From Verrucomicrobiota bacterium (GTDB lineage: Bacteria > Verrucomicrobiota > Lentisphaeria > JABSQK01 > JAJFLO01), in NCBI GenBank assembly GCA_021772635.1, contig JAJFLP010000004.1:1-56585 (forward strand): DNA of 56,585 nucleotides, in the 5' to 3' direction. Of this stretch, positions 31,201 through 38,708 are shown piece by piece; the first letter of the stretch is position 1; every line of letters begins with the position of its first letter. A model generated the notes under the pieces. The model was not told the DNA's origin, searched no databases, and was given only the letters and a program-made list of their open reading frames with translations. Made by a program: the position numbers and the translations under genes.

Positions 31201-32384
31201 TCCGAATACTTCATATTTCAGCGAATCAGTCGTCGGACAACAGCGATATTCTCCGCGAACTACCGTTAACAGAGTTACACGTTCACGGGGTACCTACGCA
31301 GGACTACCGGTTCGTTAAGGATCTGCCGAATGCGCGGCTTCATCTTCATCTTTACGAGTTCGGCGGGCCCAAATATTATGAGCTCGCGTTCTTGCGATTT
31401 GTGCCGGTCGAGAGTATGACCCTTCACCTGCACGGAAACGATTTCAACGACCTGATGTTTCTCGTCGATATTCCGTTCACACGCCTCGTTCTCGAAGACA
31501 CGGCCGTGAAGGATCTTGCGCCACTGCGCTACCATCAATTGACGTACCTCGATATACGTAATTCGGAGATTAAGAATCTGAAGAATTTGGAGAAAATGCC
31601 GTTAACATACCTTGCACTCGATGGCACCGCGGTGAAAGACCTTTCTGTGTTGAAAGGAAAGAACCTCTCATATTTGTCGATTATGGACACCGAAGTTCGT
31701 GATCTCGCGCCACTAAAAGGGCTGCCACTTAAGCATCTGAATATCAGCGGAACCGAAATAACTGACTTTAGTACCTTACGCGGGCTTCCGGTTGAGGAGC
31801 TGTTTATTAATCGACTGCCGATTATCGATTTCCGTTTTCTAACCGGGATGAAGCTCAAGAAGCTTCACATGCGTGACACGTACGCGAATAATATTTTCAT
31901 GGTTCGGGATATGCCACTTAAGGAACTCGATATCAGCGGGACGCGCGTGACTAACCTGAAGGCTCTGGCTCGTAAGCAATTGACGAATCTGTCGATCAGT
32001 AATACGCAGATAACAGATCTCAGTGTTCTGAAAGGTATGCCGCTCAGATACCTTGATATAAGCGATACAGAGATTTTCGACATCTCAATCATAGAAGGAA
32101 TGCATTTAACATATTTGTCGTTGTCAGGAACTAATGTCGAAAGTCTGGATCCGCTTAAGGGTATGCCCTTGAAGTCATTATCATTGCGCGGATGCACACA
32201 GTTGAAGGACGTATATGCACTCAACGATTGCGAAAATCTGTATAAATTAATTCTCCCGGAACAGGTGACAACCATTCATTTCCTCCAGAGGTTCTCACAG
32301 CTTGAGTACATCGCGTATTCGGGTAACCTTGAGCAATTGGATCAGACGACCGCGCAGTTCTGGAGTAAGCACGGTAATAACTAA
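28287..32384 (+). CDS. Membrane Ser/Thr protein kinase with acidic APT-motif tail and leucine-rich repeats
   Basis: 1365 residues from ATG 28287 (the frame opens earlier at a GTG without family support). Residues 1-190 are acidic and repeat the motif (C/F)APT(I/L)(M/L)E(K/R)P five times (56-64, 86-94, 123-131, 149-157, 181-189), preceded by a related SPTIQEG at 28-34. Kinase domain 243-595: EGGMGAILGA, AMKVL, HRDLKPEN (373-380), DWG for DFG (393-395), GTPNFMAPE; a 65-residue Ser/Asp/Gly-rich insert lies between DWG and GTP. A membrane helix (about 617-640), a coiled coil (about 645-800), a TPR-like stretch, and irregular leucine-rich repeats such as MPLRYLDISDTEIFDIS (about 930-1340) follow. 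The LRR probably senses an extracytoplasmic ligand; the APT repeats may be phosphorylated and bind FHA domains (inference). Confidence 0.92.
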   Translation: MSTNDKENDGIDDADTSDNIDGGLEDGSPTIQEGVGSFGRDSTDGPDEADLDDDDCAPTIMEKPQSEEGSSNTGDAEEFDPDDDDFAPTIMEKPGNQPPLSETEVSVPTETPSDDYDPDDDDFAPTIMEKPAGVADSSRDLSIDDDDDFAPTLLEKPSAGPASDSTDSDNEYGEFESGDDFAPTLLERPSGDSPSKSTIKKGFDGAASSSGFSITQTLQVGKGGLRSGDPNFDAKEEIQVQKYTIGERIAEGGMGAILGATDLNIKRDVAMKVLLEARLDSSDNVIRFIEEAQVTGQLEHPSIVPVYELGFNDTGEVYYSMKYVRGVTLKDVLKQIRKGDAETIEKYPLARLLTIFQKVCDAMAFAHSKGVVHRDLKPENIMIGDFGEVLVMDWGLAKILELDGSTALTTIRRADAGDVFSHLDRGSDSTTGDQSSVDLSASVSRGAVDSLMSDFDGESLNTMDGQIMGTPNFMAPEQATAQNEKIKLPSDIYALGGILYNILTLRVPITGKSLTEMMVDIVRGKITPPVSYNLPKKAKAKEKDDSGPVIEFHHCPGGKIPEALSAVSMKALALKPEDRYPDVEALQADIEAYQGGFATSAEEAGLVKLVILMIKRHKMLSAVSLISFLIFTIGGSAFTHKIYKDGVKLKANNAELEEQKIEIEAKRTALEENNIVLEEQKVELEAGKAAIEQKSKELQTTVDQLVTEKQKTETERAQKEEEQKLREQAQKAKIQEMEMREEERQAKLKERKLREQESAAKETAVKERKRVSRESAPEFVKKARALAAEFKWDEAVAIAKKALELDDLLSDGWYLMGWLHFGNTDFEASVEALSKSSEDGAKELKKIAQENLTKVAFGSEGKLSAFELHDLSEVLKGQKDFVLGDRLYQLTLGFEKEILAKLNKIKYDLKRGNIDLTDIRYQYTFDENEIAVDLSNNPELRNIRPLEGIPLTHLDLRSTSVDDVRSLSGMPLRILHISANQSSDNSDILRELPLTELHVHGVPTQDYRFVKDLPNARLHLHLYEFGGPKYYELAFLRFVPVESMTLHLHGNDFNDLMFLVDIPFTRLVLEDTAVKDLAPLRYHQLTYLDIRNSEIKNLKNLEKMPLTYLALDGTAVKDLSVLKGKNLSYLSIMDTEVRDLAPLKGLPLKHLNISGTEITDFSTLRGLPVEELFINRLPIIDFRFLTGMKLKKLHMRDTYANNIFMVRDMPLKELDISGTRVTNLKALARKQLTNLSISNTQITDLSVLKGMPLRYLDISDTEIFDISIIEGMHLTYLSLSGTNVESLDPLKGMPLKSLSLRGCTQLKDVYALNDCENLYKLILPEQVTTIHFLQRFSQLEYIAYSGNLEQLDQTTAQFWSKHGNN

Positions 32385-32440
32385 GACTCTGTTCGAAAAG
32401 GTATCGTGGTCCGCACGCCTACCTTTTCGAACAGGGTCTA
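32384..32440. mobile_element. Short palindromic family F element, copy 1
   Basis: A 57-bp near-perfect palindrome with arms GACTCTGTTCGAAAAGGTA and TACCTTTTCGAACAGGGTC, starting at the last base of the LRR-kinase stop codon. Related copies at 34750 and 55559. As RNA it would form a long hairpin and may serve as the gene's 3' end, though it lacks a T-tract. Confidence 0.75.
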
Positions 32441-32605
32441 GCTGGTGTTACGTAACACTCGTACCTGCTCGTCTAAATAGCGACATCCTCACCAACGGTT
32501 CGGCGAAAAATACATCGTTCTTGCCGACAGCCGTGATACATTGGCGAGTTCTATAGCGCCGCTCCCATTTACCTTCGACGCAGCCGAATATGCCGATTTC
32601 GTAGT

Positions 32606-32660
32606 TTATACCAACACCATCGGGTTTTCGTCCGGATTACCTGAAGACGTTCGGTGTACA
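32606..32660. repeat. Repeat family C fragment, copy 5
   Basis: TTATACCAACACCATCGGG, TTTTCGTCCGGATTACC and TGAAGACGTTCGGTGTA are module sequences of family C. Located about 40 bp before the acetolactate-synthase-like gene; nothing else was found in this 316-bp gap. Confidence 0.55.
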
Positions 32661-32700
32661 AGTCGTCCATCATCAATTCGCATTACTCAAGGAACTATCC

Positions 32701-34341
32701 ATGAAGGCTTCAGATTTGTTCGTCCATGCATTAGAGAATGAAGGTGTTGAATTTATTTTCGGTATCCCCGGTGAGGAAAACCTCGACTTCTTAAATTCGC
32801 TAAAGGATTCAAGCATAAACCTCATTTTAACGCGGCATGAGCAAGCGGCTGGATTTATGGCGGCAACATATGGGCGGCTGACAGGAAAAGCGGGTGTCTG
32901 TCTATCAACACTTGGGCCTGGCGCGACGAACTTGGTGACGGCAGCAGCGTACGCTCAACTTGGGGCAATGCCAATGATAATGCTTACAGGTCAGAAACCC
33001 ATCAAGTCAAGCAAGCAAGGCCAATTTCAAATCATCGACGTTGTACAGATGATGAAGCCTTTAACGAAGTATACCCACCAAATTGTGAGCGGCGATAGCA
33101 TCCCCTCACGAGTACGGGAAGCATTTCGTCGGGCGGAAGAGGAGAGACCGGGGGCTGCGCATCTCGAACTACCGGAAGACGTCGCGGCAGAGGCGACAGA
33201 TGCCGAGTTATATCCTCATGATCGTGTTAGACGCCCGGTTGCGGAGGAAAAGGCGCTTGACCGGGCGGTGAGCATGATTGAAGAAGCAAGAAGTCCACTA
33301 TTGCTCATTGGCGCTGCGGCGAATCGTAAGATCACATCCGCGATGCTACGACGATTCATCGACCACACCGGTATCCGGTTCTTTTCAACTCAAATGGGAA
33401 AGGGCGTAGTTGACGAGCGGCATCAGCTGTTTCTCGGGAACGCCGCCTTATCAGACGGCGACTATCTTCACTGTGCAATAGATCGCGCGGATCTGATTAT
33501 CAATGTCGGCCACGACGTCGTCGAGAAACCTCCATTCTTTATGCGCCACGGAGGGACGAAGGTAATCCACATAAATTTCCTGTCAGCCGTGGTTGACCCA
33601 GTTTACTTTCCGCAGCTCGAGGTCGTAGGCGACATCGGAAACAGCATATGGCAAATCGACGAAAGAATATCAAAGCAAGAATCATGGGACTTTTCGAATT
33701 ACGATAAAATAGCGAAGGAGATCGAGTCGAATCTCAGCGTCGGCTCAGATGACGGGCGCTTCCCGATCATTCCGCAACGGCTTGTTGCGGACGTCAGAAA
33801 GGCGATGCCGTCAGATGGTATCATCGCGTTGGATAACGGAGTTTATAAGGTGTGGTTCGCACGAAACTACAAAGCGCACGAGCCGAACACTGTCTTGCTG
33901 GATAATGCGCTTGCTACAATGGGAGCCGGTTTTCCGTCTGCGATGGCTGCACATCTTGTTTATCCTGAGCGAAAAGTCATAGCGATTTGCGGTGACGGTG
34001 GATTTATGATGAATTCACAGGAGCTTGAAACTGCCGTACGTTTGAAGATGAACCTTATTATTTTGATTCTTAATGACGGCGCCTACGGTATGATCAAGTG
34101 GAAGCAAGAAGGGATGGGATTCGAAAGTTTCGGGTTAGACTATAATAATCCAGATTTTGTCAAGTACGCCGAATGTTACGGTGCGAAGGGGCATCGCATC
34201 GAGAAGACCGAGGACCTCGGCTCAACACTCGAACGCTGCCAGACTGAATTGGGTGTGCATCTCATTGATGTTCCCATTGATTACTCTGAGAACAACCGGG
34301 TTCTGACCGACGAACTACGTCAGAAAACATGTCATCTCTAG
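32701..34341 (+). CDS. Thiamine-diphosphate enzyme, acetolactate synthase large-subunit-like
   Basis: 546 residues of the ThDP decarboxylase family. The N-terminal domain has FGIPGEENLDF and the catalytic glutamate in LTRHEQAAGFMAATYGRLTGK; the central FAD/DHS-like domain runs about 190-330; the C-terminal ThDP domain has GDGGFMMNSQELETAV followed by ILILND. It would condense two pyruvates to acetolactate. The closest pattern is the IlvB/AlsS-like group with GPGATNLVTAAAYAQL. No small regulatory subunit (ilvN) lies adjacent, so it may be a catabolic or unregulated form, or a different 2-oxoacid enzyme. AAGGA precedes the ATG. Its TAG stop is also the first three bases of a family B fragment. 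Confidence 0.85.
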   Translation: MKASDLFVHALENEGVEFIFGIPGEENLDFLNSLKDSSINLILTRHEQAAGFMAATYGRLTGKAGVCLSTLGPGATNLVTAAAYAQLGAMPMIMLTGQKPIKSSKQGQFQIIDVVQMMKPLTKYTHQIVSGDSIPSRVREAFRRAEEERPGAAHLELPEDVAAEATDAELYPHDRVRRPVAEEKALDRAVSMIEEARSPLLLIGAAANRKITSAMLRRFIDHTGIRFFSTQMGKGVVDERHQLFLGNAALSDGDYLHCAIDRADLIINVGHDVVEKPPFFMRHGGTKVIHINFLSAVVDPVYFPQLEVVGDIGNSIWQIDERISKQESWDFSNYDKIAKEIESNLSVGSDDGRFPIIPQRLVADVRKAMPSDGIIALDNGVYKVWFARNYKAHEPNTVLLDNALATMGAGFPSAMAAHLVYPERKVIAICGDGGFMMNSQELETAVRLKMNLIILILNDGAYGMIKWKQEGMGFESFGLDYNNPDFVKYAECYGAKGHRIEKTEDLGSTLERCQTELGVHLIDVPIDYSENNRVLTDELRQKTCHL

Positions 34342-34380
34342 CCTGATCTATGCGATTTTCCGTTCATCAGGACCGCGGTG
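34339..34380. mobile_element. MITE-like family B fragment (left end only)
   Basis: TAGCCTGATCTATGCGA matches the terminal inverted repeat of the full element at 41761. It starts on the TAG stop codon of the preceding gene and fades after about 40 bp. No right end was found nearby. Confidence 0.5.
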
Positions 34381-34426
34381 TTTATCGAAAATTCCATTCT
34401 TAGCTCGATGGGACGCTAAAACCAAT

Positions 34427-34705
34427 TATACCGAACGTCTTCATCCCTATGCGGGACGAAATATTGATCGATATCCCTTAGCCTGATTAATTCACGCGAT
34501 TCGTCGCGAGAGAACTTAACTCGTTCATAATAAGACGATTGGAGAAGGCGCCACGGTGAAAGTGGATTTTCATTCACTAAGATGTGAAGTCAAGCCAATC
34601 GGTTTATTTGAGCAGAGATTAGGGCTCGCAGCAGAATACTGTTGAATTATTCAGGGTAGGGTATGAATTCAAAGTCGGCCAAAAATTGTACTGCTTTCAG
34701 TATAC
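34427..34705. repeat. Repeat family C, copy 6, interrupted by family A
   Basis: Left part TATACCGAACGTCTTCATCC to GATATCCCTTA (34427-34480), right part GTATGAATTCAAAGTC to GTACTGCTTTCAGTATA (34661-34705). At 36918 the same two parts are nearly contiguous, so family A copy 4 appears to have been inserted between them. Confidence 0.65.
34479..34618 (-). repeat. Repeat family A, copy 4
   Basis: 140 bp, from TAGCCTGATTAATTC to TTTATTTGAGCAGAGA, the complement of copy 1 at the window start. Keeps the CGCGA-TTCG-TCGCG stem; the other stem has one A-C mismatch. Nested within family C copy 6. Confidence 0.8.
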
Positions 34706-34749
34706 TTCGAAATGCTTGATCGGGTCAGCATCAAATTCTGTAGCTTATT

Positions 34750-35032
34750 TAGACCCTGTTGGAAAAGGTATAACGGCCGCGCGCTTGGCTATTCCGGATG
34801 AATTTTACGCTTTTTCAATGCGACGTGCGATGCCAAAGCATCGTATTCGCATTGAAAAGGTGAAAATTCGCCGAAAGAGACTCGCGCCCACAGGGTTGGG
34901 GCGGATGAAGGCATCTTTTGATGATTATCGCTAAGTCAATACCTACAAGGTATTAACGTGAGCGGTAATCATCAAAACCTGTCCTTCATGCGCACCCAAC
35001 GCGGCTCGCTAGACCTTTTCGAACAGGGTCTA
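34750..35032. mobile_element. Long family F element, copy 2
   Basis: 283 bp bounded by TAGACCCTGTTGGAAAAGGT and ACCTTTTCGAACAGGGTCTA. Internal arms pair as well: TTTTTCAATGCG with CGCATTGAAAA around a GATGCCAAAGCATC hairpin, and TTTTGATGATTA with TAATCATCAAAA around ATACCTACAAGGTAT. An 82-codon frame overlapping it has no protein-like features. Its ends match the short copies at 32384 and 55559. Confidence 0.75.
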
Positions 35033-35057
35033 GACCCAAGAACGGTGACGCTGACGT

Positions 35058-35642
35058 TCAATACAACTCACCGCCGTAGTAAAAGAGTGTTCTGTCTTTT
35101 TCGAGCTTCCTCCATCGCCATTCATCGCCGTCACCTTCCACGCCATCTCCCGCCTCCCCGTTTTCAATCCGGTCACCTTTCTCATCGAAAGCTACCGAGG
35201 CGTCCGGTATCCCATCGCCCGTCGTATCCTTATCAACTCGCCGCGGCTTGCCGTTCGAGTAATAAACCCATTCATCTATTTCGCCGTCGTTATCTGTATC
35301 CAGTTCTGTTTTTTTCAGGACACCGTTAGGAGAGTAGGAATGGAGTCGGTCCGCCTTTCCGTCACCGTTTGAGTCCTTCTGGGCTCTCGCTATAATTCCG
35401 TTGTCGTAAAAAACCCATTCATCCAGCTTATTATTGTTGTTTGTGTCGGTTTCCGTTTTAGCGAGCATCCCTTTAGCATCGTAGTACTCCACTCGGTCTA
35501 CTCGACCATCATAATTCAAGTCTCTAGCAACTTTCCGGGCGTTATTCAGTTTATCCGAATCTTTTTCATCCGGGTCTTGTGCGTAAGAACCGAAAGATAG
35601 GACAATGATTGTGATTAGAAAGTATCGGATTTTAGGGGTCAT
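35058..35642 (-). CDS. Exported protein with EF-hand-like DxNxDGxxD repeats
   Basis: 194 residues. A signal peptide (about 1-21, IRYFLITIIVLSFGSYAQ) is followed by at least four units combining an acidic calcium-loop-like turn (DLNYDGRVDRVEYY, DTNNNNKLDEWVFY, DSNGDGKADRLHSY, DTDNDGEIDEWVYY) with a short beta segment ending in G-x-x. Such loops resemble EF-hand or dockerin-type calcium sites, so a periplasmic or surface calcium-binding role is plausible. The C-terminus (RWRKLEKDRTLFYYGGELY) shows no anchor. The ATG has no strong ribosome site. Located between repeat elements and without operon partners. Confidence 0.75.
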   Translation of the reverse strand: MTPKIRYFLITIIVLSFGSYAQDPDEKDSDKLNNARKVARDLNYDGRVDRVEYYDAKGMLAKTETDTNNNNKLDEWVFYDNGIIARAQKDSNGDGKADRLHSYSPNGVLKKTELDTDNDGEIDEWVYYSNGKPRRVDKDTTGDGIPDASVAFDEKGDRIENGEAGDGVEGDGDEWRWRKLEKDRTLFYYGGELY

Positions 35643-35840
35643 ATTGCAAGAAGCGGTATCGGGCTGACAACGCTTTTATTTTTTTGCGTTCGATGGGTGG
35701 GTGAATAGGGTTTCTCAAGCGAATGCCGGCGTTCGGATATCCATATATGTCGATTGTCCTGGAGTTTCCGAATTTGCGTCGTCTGTGCAACACCGATAAT
35801 AGTCACGAAAGGCGGCGACTGATGATGACGCGGGTTAAAT

Positions 35841-36026
35841 ATACCAAACGCCTTCGAGTTTTCGCCCGGATTACCCGTCCCGAATAAGCGAGGATCCCGA
35901 TAGTGCCGGGCCGTACGAGCGGTCCGGATAGCCGTCCCGCGCCAGCGTAGATCCCGTGAGTAAGGACCACTCTTTCCTCGCTCCTGCGTAAAATTCGTCG
36001 GACCGAAAATTGCACTGCGAACAGTA
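35841..36026. repeat. Repeat family C mosaic, copy 7
   Basis: From TATACCAAACGCCTTCGAG to GGACCGAAAATTGCACTGC, with CCGGATTACCCGTCCCG and GCGAGGATCCCGATAGTGC modules shared with 20941-21026 in the opposite sense. Directly followed by another member. Confidence 0.6.
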
Positions 36027-36154
36027 TATACCGAACGTCTTCAGGATTTCGACCAGGCGTTCTGCTGGCCAGCAGAATGCCGGTTTAAAAATCGTTCGGA
36101 GTCTCTTACTCAACCATTTTGAAGTCGCCCGGAAATCGTACCGCTTGCGGTATA
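36027..36154. repeat. Repeat family C mosaic, copy 8
   Basis: TATACCGAACGTCTTCAGG to CGTACCGCTTGCGGTATA, with the central palindrome GTTCTGCTGGCCAGCAGAA seen also at 10240 and 38540. It lies next to copy 7; together they fill most of the 578-bp gap before msrB. Confidence 0.65.
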
Positions 36155-36220
36155 GTATAGCTCAGAGCGGGATCCGTCGTTACATCAGCGGAATCTGAAA
36201 TCTCCATCGTTTTCGGTGTT

Positions 36221-36787
36221 CTATTCCGAATTCTTATCCTCGTCAAGTTCTAGTGAGACGGAATTGATGCAATACCTAAGATGTGTCGGGGCCGGACCAT
36301 CATTAAACACATGCCCGAGATGGCTATCGCAGCGACTGCAAAGTACCTCTGTCCGCTGCACGCCCAATGTCGAATCCTCTTCTGTTCTTACGCCGGCGTC
36401 ATTCGCAGGTCGCCAGAAGCTGGGCCAGCCGGTTCCGGAATCAAACTTCGTGTCGGAACTGAATAGCTTTGCCCCACAGGCGCTGCATTTATAGGTACCC
36501 TTTTTCTTGCTGTTATAGTAATCACCGGTAAAGGCCCTTTCCGTTCCCTTCTCGCGGCAGACGTAATATTGTGTCGGTGTAAGCAGTAATTGCCACTCAG
36601 CATCAGTCAGTGCTACTTTCCCTTTTGTGGTGCGGAGCTTTTCCTGAATTTTCGCACGCAATGGGTCTTCGGCTTTCATAGTTTCTCCTTTCGCGGTTGA
36701 GTTTGAGTTATCCTCGGCGGACTGAATAAAGGTGCTGTACGCAATTGTTACAATCACCGCCGTTAAGAGTACTTTCACCGTTTTCAT
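36221..36787 (-). CDS. msrB: Peptide-methionine (R)-S-oxide reductase, exported
   Basis: 188 residues: a signal peptide (about 1-23, [20 protein letters not shown]) and an MsrB domain (about 45-185). Structural zinc cysteines are CSAC and [21 protein letters not shown] and the catalytic cysteine in RYCINS are intact. It reduces methionine-R-sulfoxide in proteins, here probably in the periplasm because of the signal peptide. The ATG at 36787 has a GGAGAC site upstream at about 5 nt. It is placed before methionine-linked genes, but nothing shows co-regulation. Confidence 0.95.
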   Translation of the reverse strand: MKTVKVLLTAVIVTIAYSTFIQSAEDNSNSTAKGETMKAEDPLRAKIQEKLRTTKGKVALTDAEWQLLLTPTQYYVCREKGTERAFTGDYYNSKKKGTYKCSACGAKLFSSDTKFDSGTGWPSFWRPANDAGVRTEEDSTLGVQRTEVLCSRCDSHLGHVFNDGPAPTHLRYCINSVSLELDEDKNSE

Positions 36788-36917
36788 ATCGTGTCTCCAG
36801 TTCGGAACTTCATTACTTTGTTTACGGGCGATCTTAGACTGGTCGAAGTGTCTTTCTTTTTAAGATAGTAAAATCGATCGATAGTTCCAGCGGTAGCAAA
36901 GACAATCTTCGGGTACT

Positions 36918-37047
36918 GTACCGAACGTCTTCATCCCGCATGTGGACGAAATATCATTCGATATCCCTTAGGTAATGAATTCAAAGTCGTCTCTCCGTAT
37001 GAGCGGAGTCCGTCCATCCGGACCAAAAATTTTACTGCTTGCAGTAT
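36918..37047. repeat. Repeat family C, copy 9 (compact form)
   Basis: GTACCGAACGTCTTCATCC, CGATATCCCTTAGGTAATG, AATTCAAAGTCGTCTC and TTTACTGCTTGCAGTAT. It is the cleanest uninterrupted example and the reference for the broken copy at 34427. It occupies the middle of the 517-bp gap before the first PLP enzyme gene; the rest of the gap holds only a TACGGGACGCTTATGCGGGA palindrome near 37220. Confidence 0.7.
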
Positions 37048-37304
37048 GTCTCAGGTGGTTCGACCTAATACAGTTGCGCTGCGGCGTCGGCCGGCATATT
37101 GACTATCAACCCGTTTCGATTATCTTTACACGTTCGTGTTTTCACCCTTTCGGGGTAACGACTATTACGTTCCGGTACTGATAAACAATTCGGGAAGTAC
37201 GCGGATCAAGACGTCCCGTCAGTACGGGACGCTTATGCGGGACAGCTTGGCGCAATCTGCACTCTCAAGCGACTTAAATCCTTAACATATCCAACGAATC
37301 ACCG

Positions 37305-38459
37305 ATGAATCTCGAAACAATCGTAGTCCATCTTGGACAGGAACACGACGAATTTAGCGGCGCCGTAATCCCGCCTATTTACGCCACCTCAACGTTCGCT
37401 CAGTCGGCGCCAGGCGAGACGAAGGGATACGACTACACGCGCTCAGGTAACCCGAATTTCAGCAATCTTGAAACGACCCTTGCCGCTGTCGAAAACGCGC
37501 GATTCTCAACCGTCTTTGCAAGCGGAATGGCAGCGATTACCGCGGTGCTATCCACATTAAAGGCCGGTGATTTGGTCGTGGCCGAAGAGAACATATACGG
37601 ATGTACCTACCGAATTCTCGATCAGGTTTTCGACAAATTCGGTGTCTCTGTGGAATACTACGATTTTACTGAGCGCGAAAGTCTCGACGCTATCTCCGCG
37701 AAAGAACCTGCTATCGTTTGGATCGAATCCCCTACAAATCCTTTACTCAAGGTCATTGATATTAAAACTGTCGCGGAGCGTGCGAAGGCAGCGGGCTCAA
37801 TACTTGTAGTTGACAACACGTTCGCGTCGCCGTGTTTCCAGCGCCCCCTCGATCTAGGTGCAGATTTGTCGTTGTCGAGTTCAACCAAGTACATTAACGG
37901 GCATTCCGATTGCTTAGGCGGAGTGGTCGCTACGAATTCAGAGGAATGGCGGAACAAGATGATTTTTGCGCAGAAGGCGGTGGGCTTAAATCCATCGCCC
38001 ATAGACGCGTGGTTAATATCAAGGGGCGTAAAAACGATGCCACTGCGAATGGCGAAACACCACGAAAACGCGCTGGCGTTCGCGAAGTTTCTGGAATCGC
38101 ATGGGGCTGTTAAAATGGTTAGATACCCGTACTTGGAATGCCACCCTCAATACGAGCTGGCCGTGCGCCAAATGTCTGGCGGTTCCGGTATTGTAACTGC
38201 GAATTTCGATTTGTCGATCGAGGAAACAAAACAGTTGGTCGGAAAATTTAAGCTTTTCACCCTTGCCGAGAGCTTAGGTGGTGTCGAGTCGCTTGTTTGC
38301 CATCCGGCTTCGATGACGCATGCGGCTGTACCGGCGAGCCGTCGCGAAGAAATCGGGATTTCAGACGGGTTAGTACGGTTCTCGGTAGGCATCGAAAATA
38401 GCCATGATTTAATTGCAGACTTCAACCAGGGACTCGACCGAGTTAGCCGCGGAATATGA
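37305..38459 (+). CDS. Cystathionine gamma-synthase/gamma-lyase family PLP enzyme
   Basis: 384 residues of the Cys/Met metabolism PLP family. YDYTRSGNPNF binds phosphate in the neighbouring subunit, FASGMAAITAVL is the PLP N-terminal loop, and SSSTKYINGHSD holds the PLP lysine. C-terminal ESLGGVESLVCHPASMTHA and RFSVGIE are typical. The enzyme could act as gamma-synthase (O-acetylhomoserine plus cysteine) or gamma-lyase; sequence reading does not separate them. With metX 10 kb downstream and cysK nearby, transsulfuration toward or from methionine fits. Confidence 0.9.
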   Translation: MNLETIVVHLGQEHDEFSGAVIPPIYATSTFAQSAPGETKGYDYTRSGNPNFSNLETTLAAVENARFSTVFASGMAAITAVLSTLKAGDLVVAEENIYGCTYRILDQVFDKFGVSVEYYDFTERESLDAISAKEPAIVWIESPTNPLLKVIDIKTVAERAKAAGSILVVDNTFASPCFQRPLDLGADLSLSSSTKYINGHSDCLGGVVATNSEEWRNKMIFAQKAVGLNPSPIDAWLISRGVKTMPLRMAKHHENALAFAKFLESHGAVKMVRYPYLECHPQYELAVRQMSGGSGIVTANFDLSIEETKQLVGKFKLFTLAESLGGVESLVCHPASMTHAAVPASRREEIGISDGLVRFSVGIENSHDLIADFNQGLDRVSRGI

Positions 38460-38514
38460 GTAACACGCGGTGCGGGTCCTGAGAAAGAAGTACCTTTACA
38501 TTTGACGACGTCTA

Positions 38515-38661
38515 TTTTATACCCATTGTCATTGGGTTTTCGACCAGGCGTTCTGCTGTACAGCAGAACTATGCTGGTTAGAATATCCCGTTCGGAATTC
38601 TTTGCCTAAGGGATATCGAACAATATTTCGTCCCGGATGCGGGATGAAGACGTTCGGTATA
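38515..38661. repeat. Repeat family C, copy 10
   Basis: Includes TTCTGCTGTACAGCAGAA, GGATATCGAACAATATTTCG, and CGTCCCGGATGCGGGATG before GAAGACGTTCGGTATA. It lies in the 249-bp gap between the two PLP enzyme genes. Confidence 0.65.
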
Positions 38662-38708
38662 AATAGATCTTGCCAAACGCAAAGGAATCGAATTTACAGG
38701 ATACGAGC

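Noticed and set aside
34686-34934. 82-codon open frame in the 34.7 kb repeat region
   Set aside because: Most of it overlaps the structured family F element; codons coincide with hairpin arms, and no protein features are seen.
37048-37304. SAM riboswitch or T-box upstream of the Cys/Met PLP enzyme gene
   Set aside because: No conserved SAM-I core or T-box sequence was recognised; the gap holds only a family C element and short palindromes.
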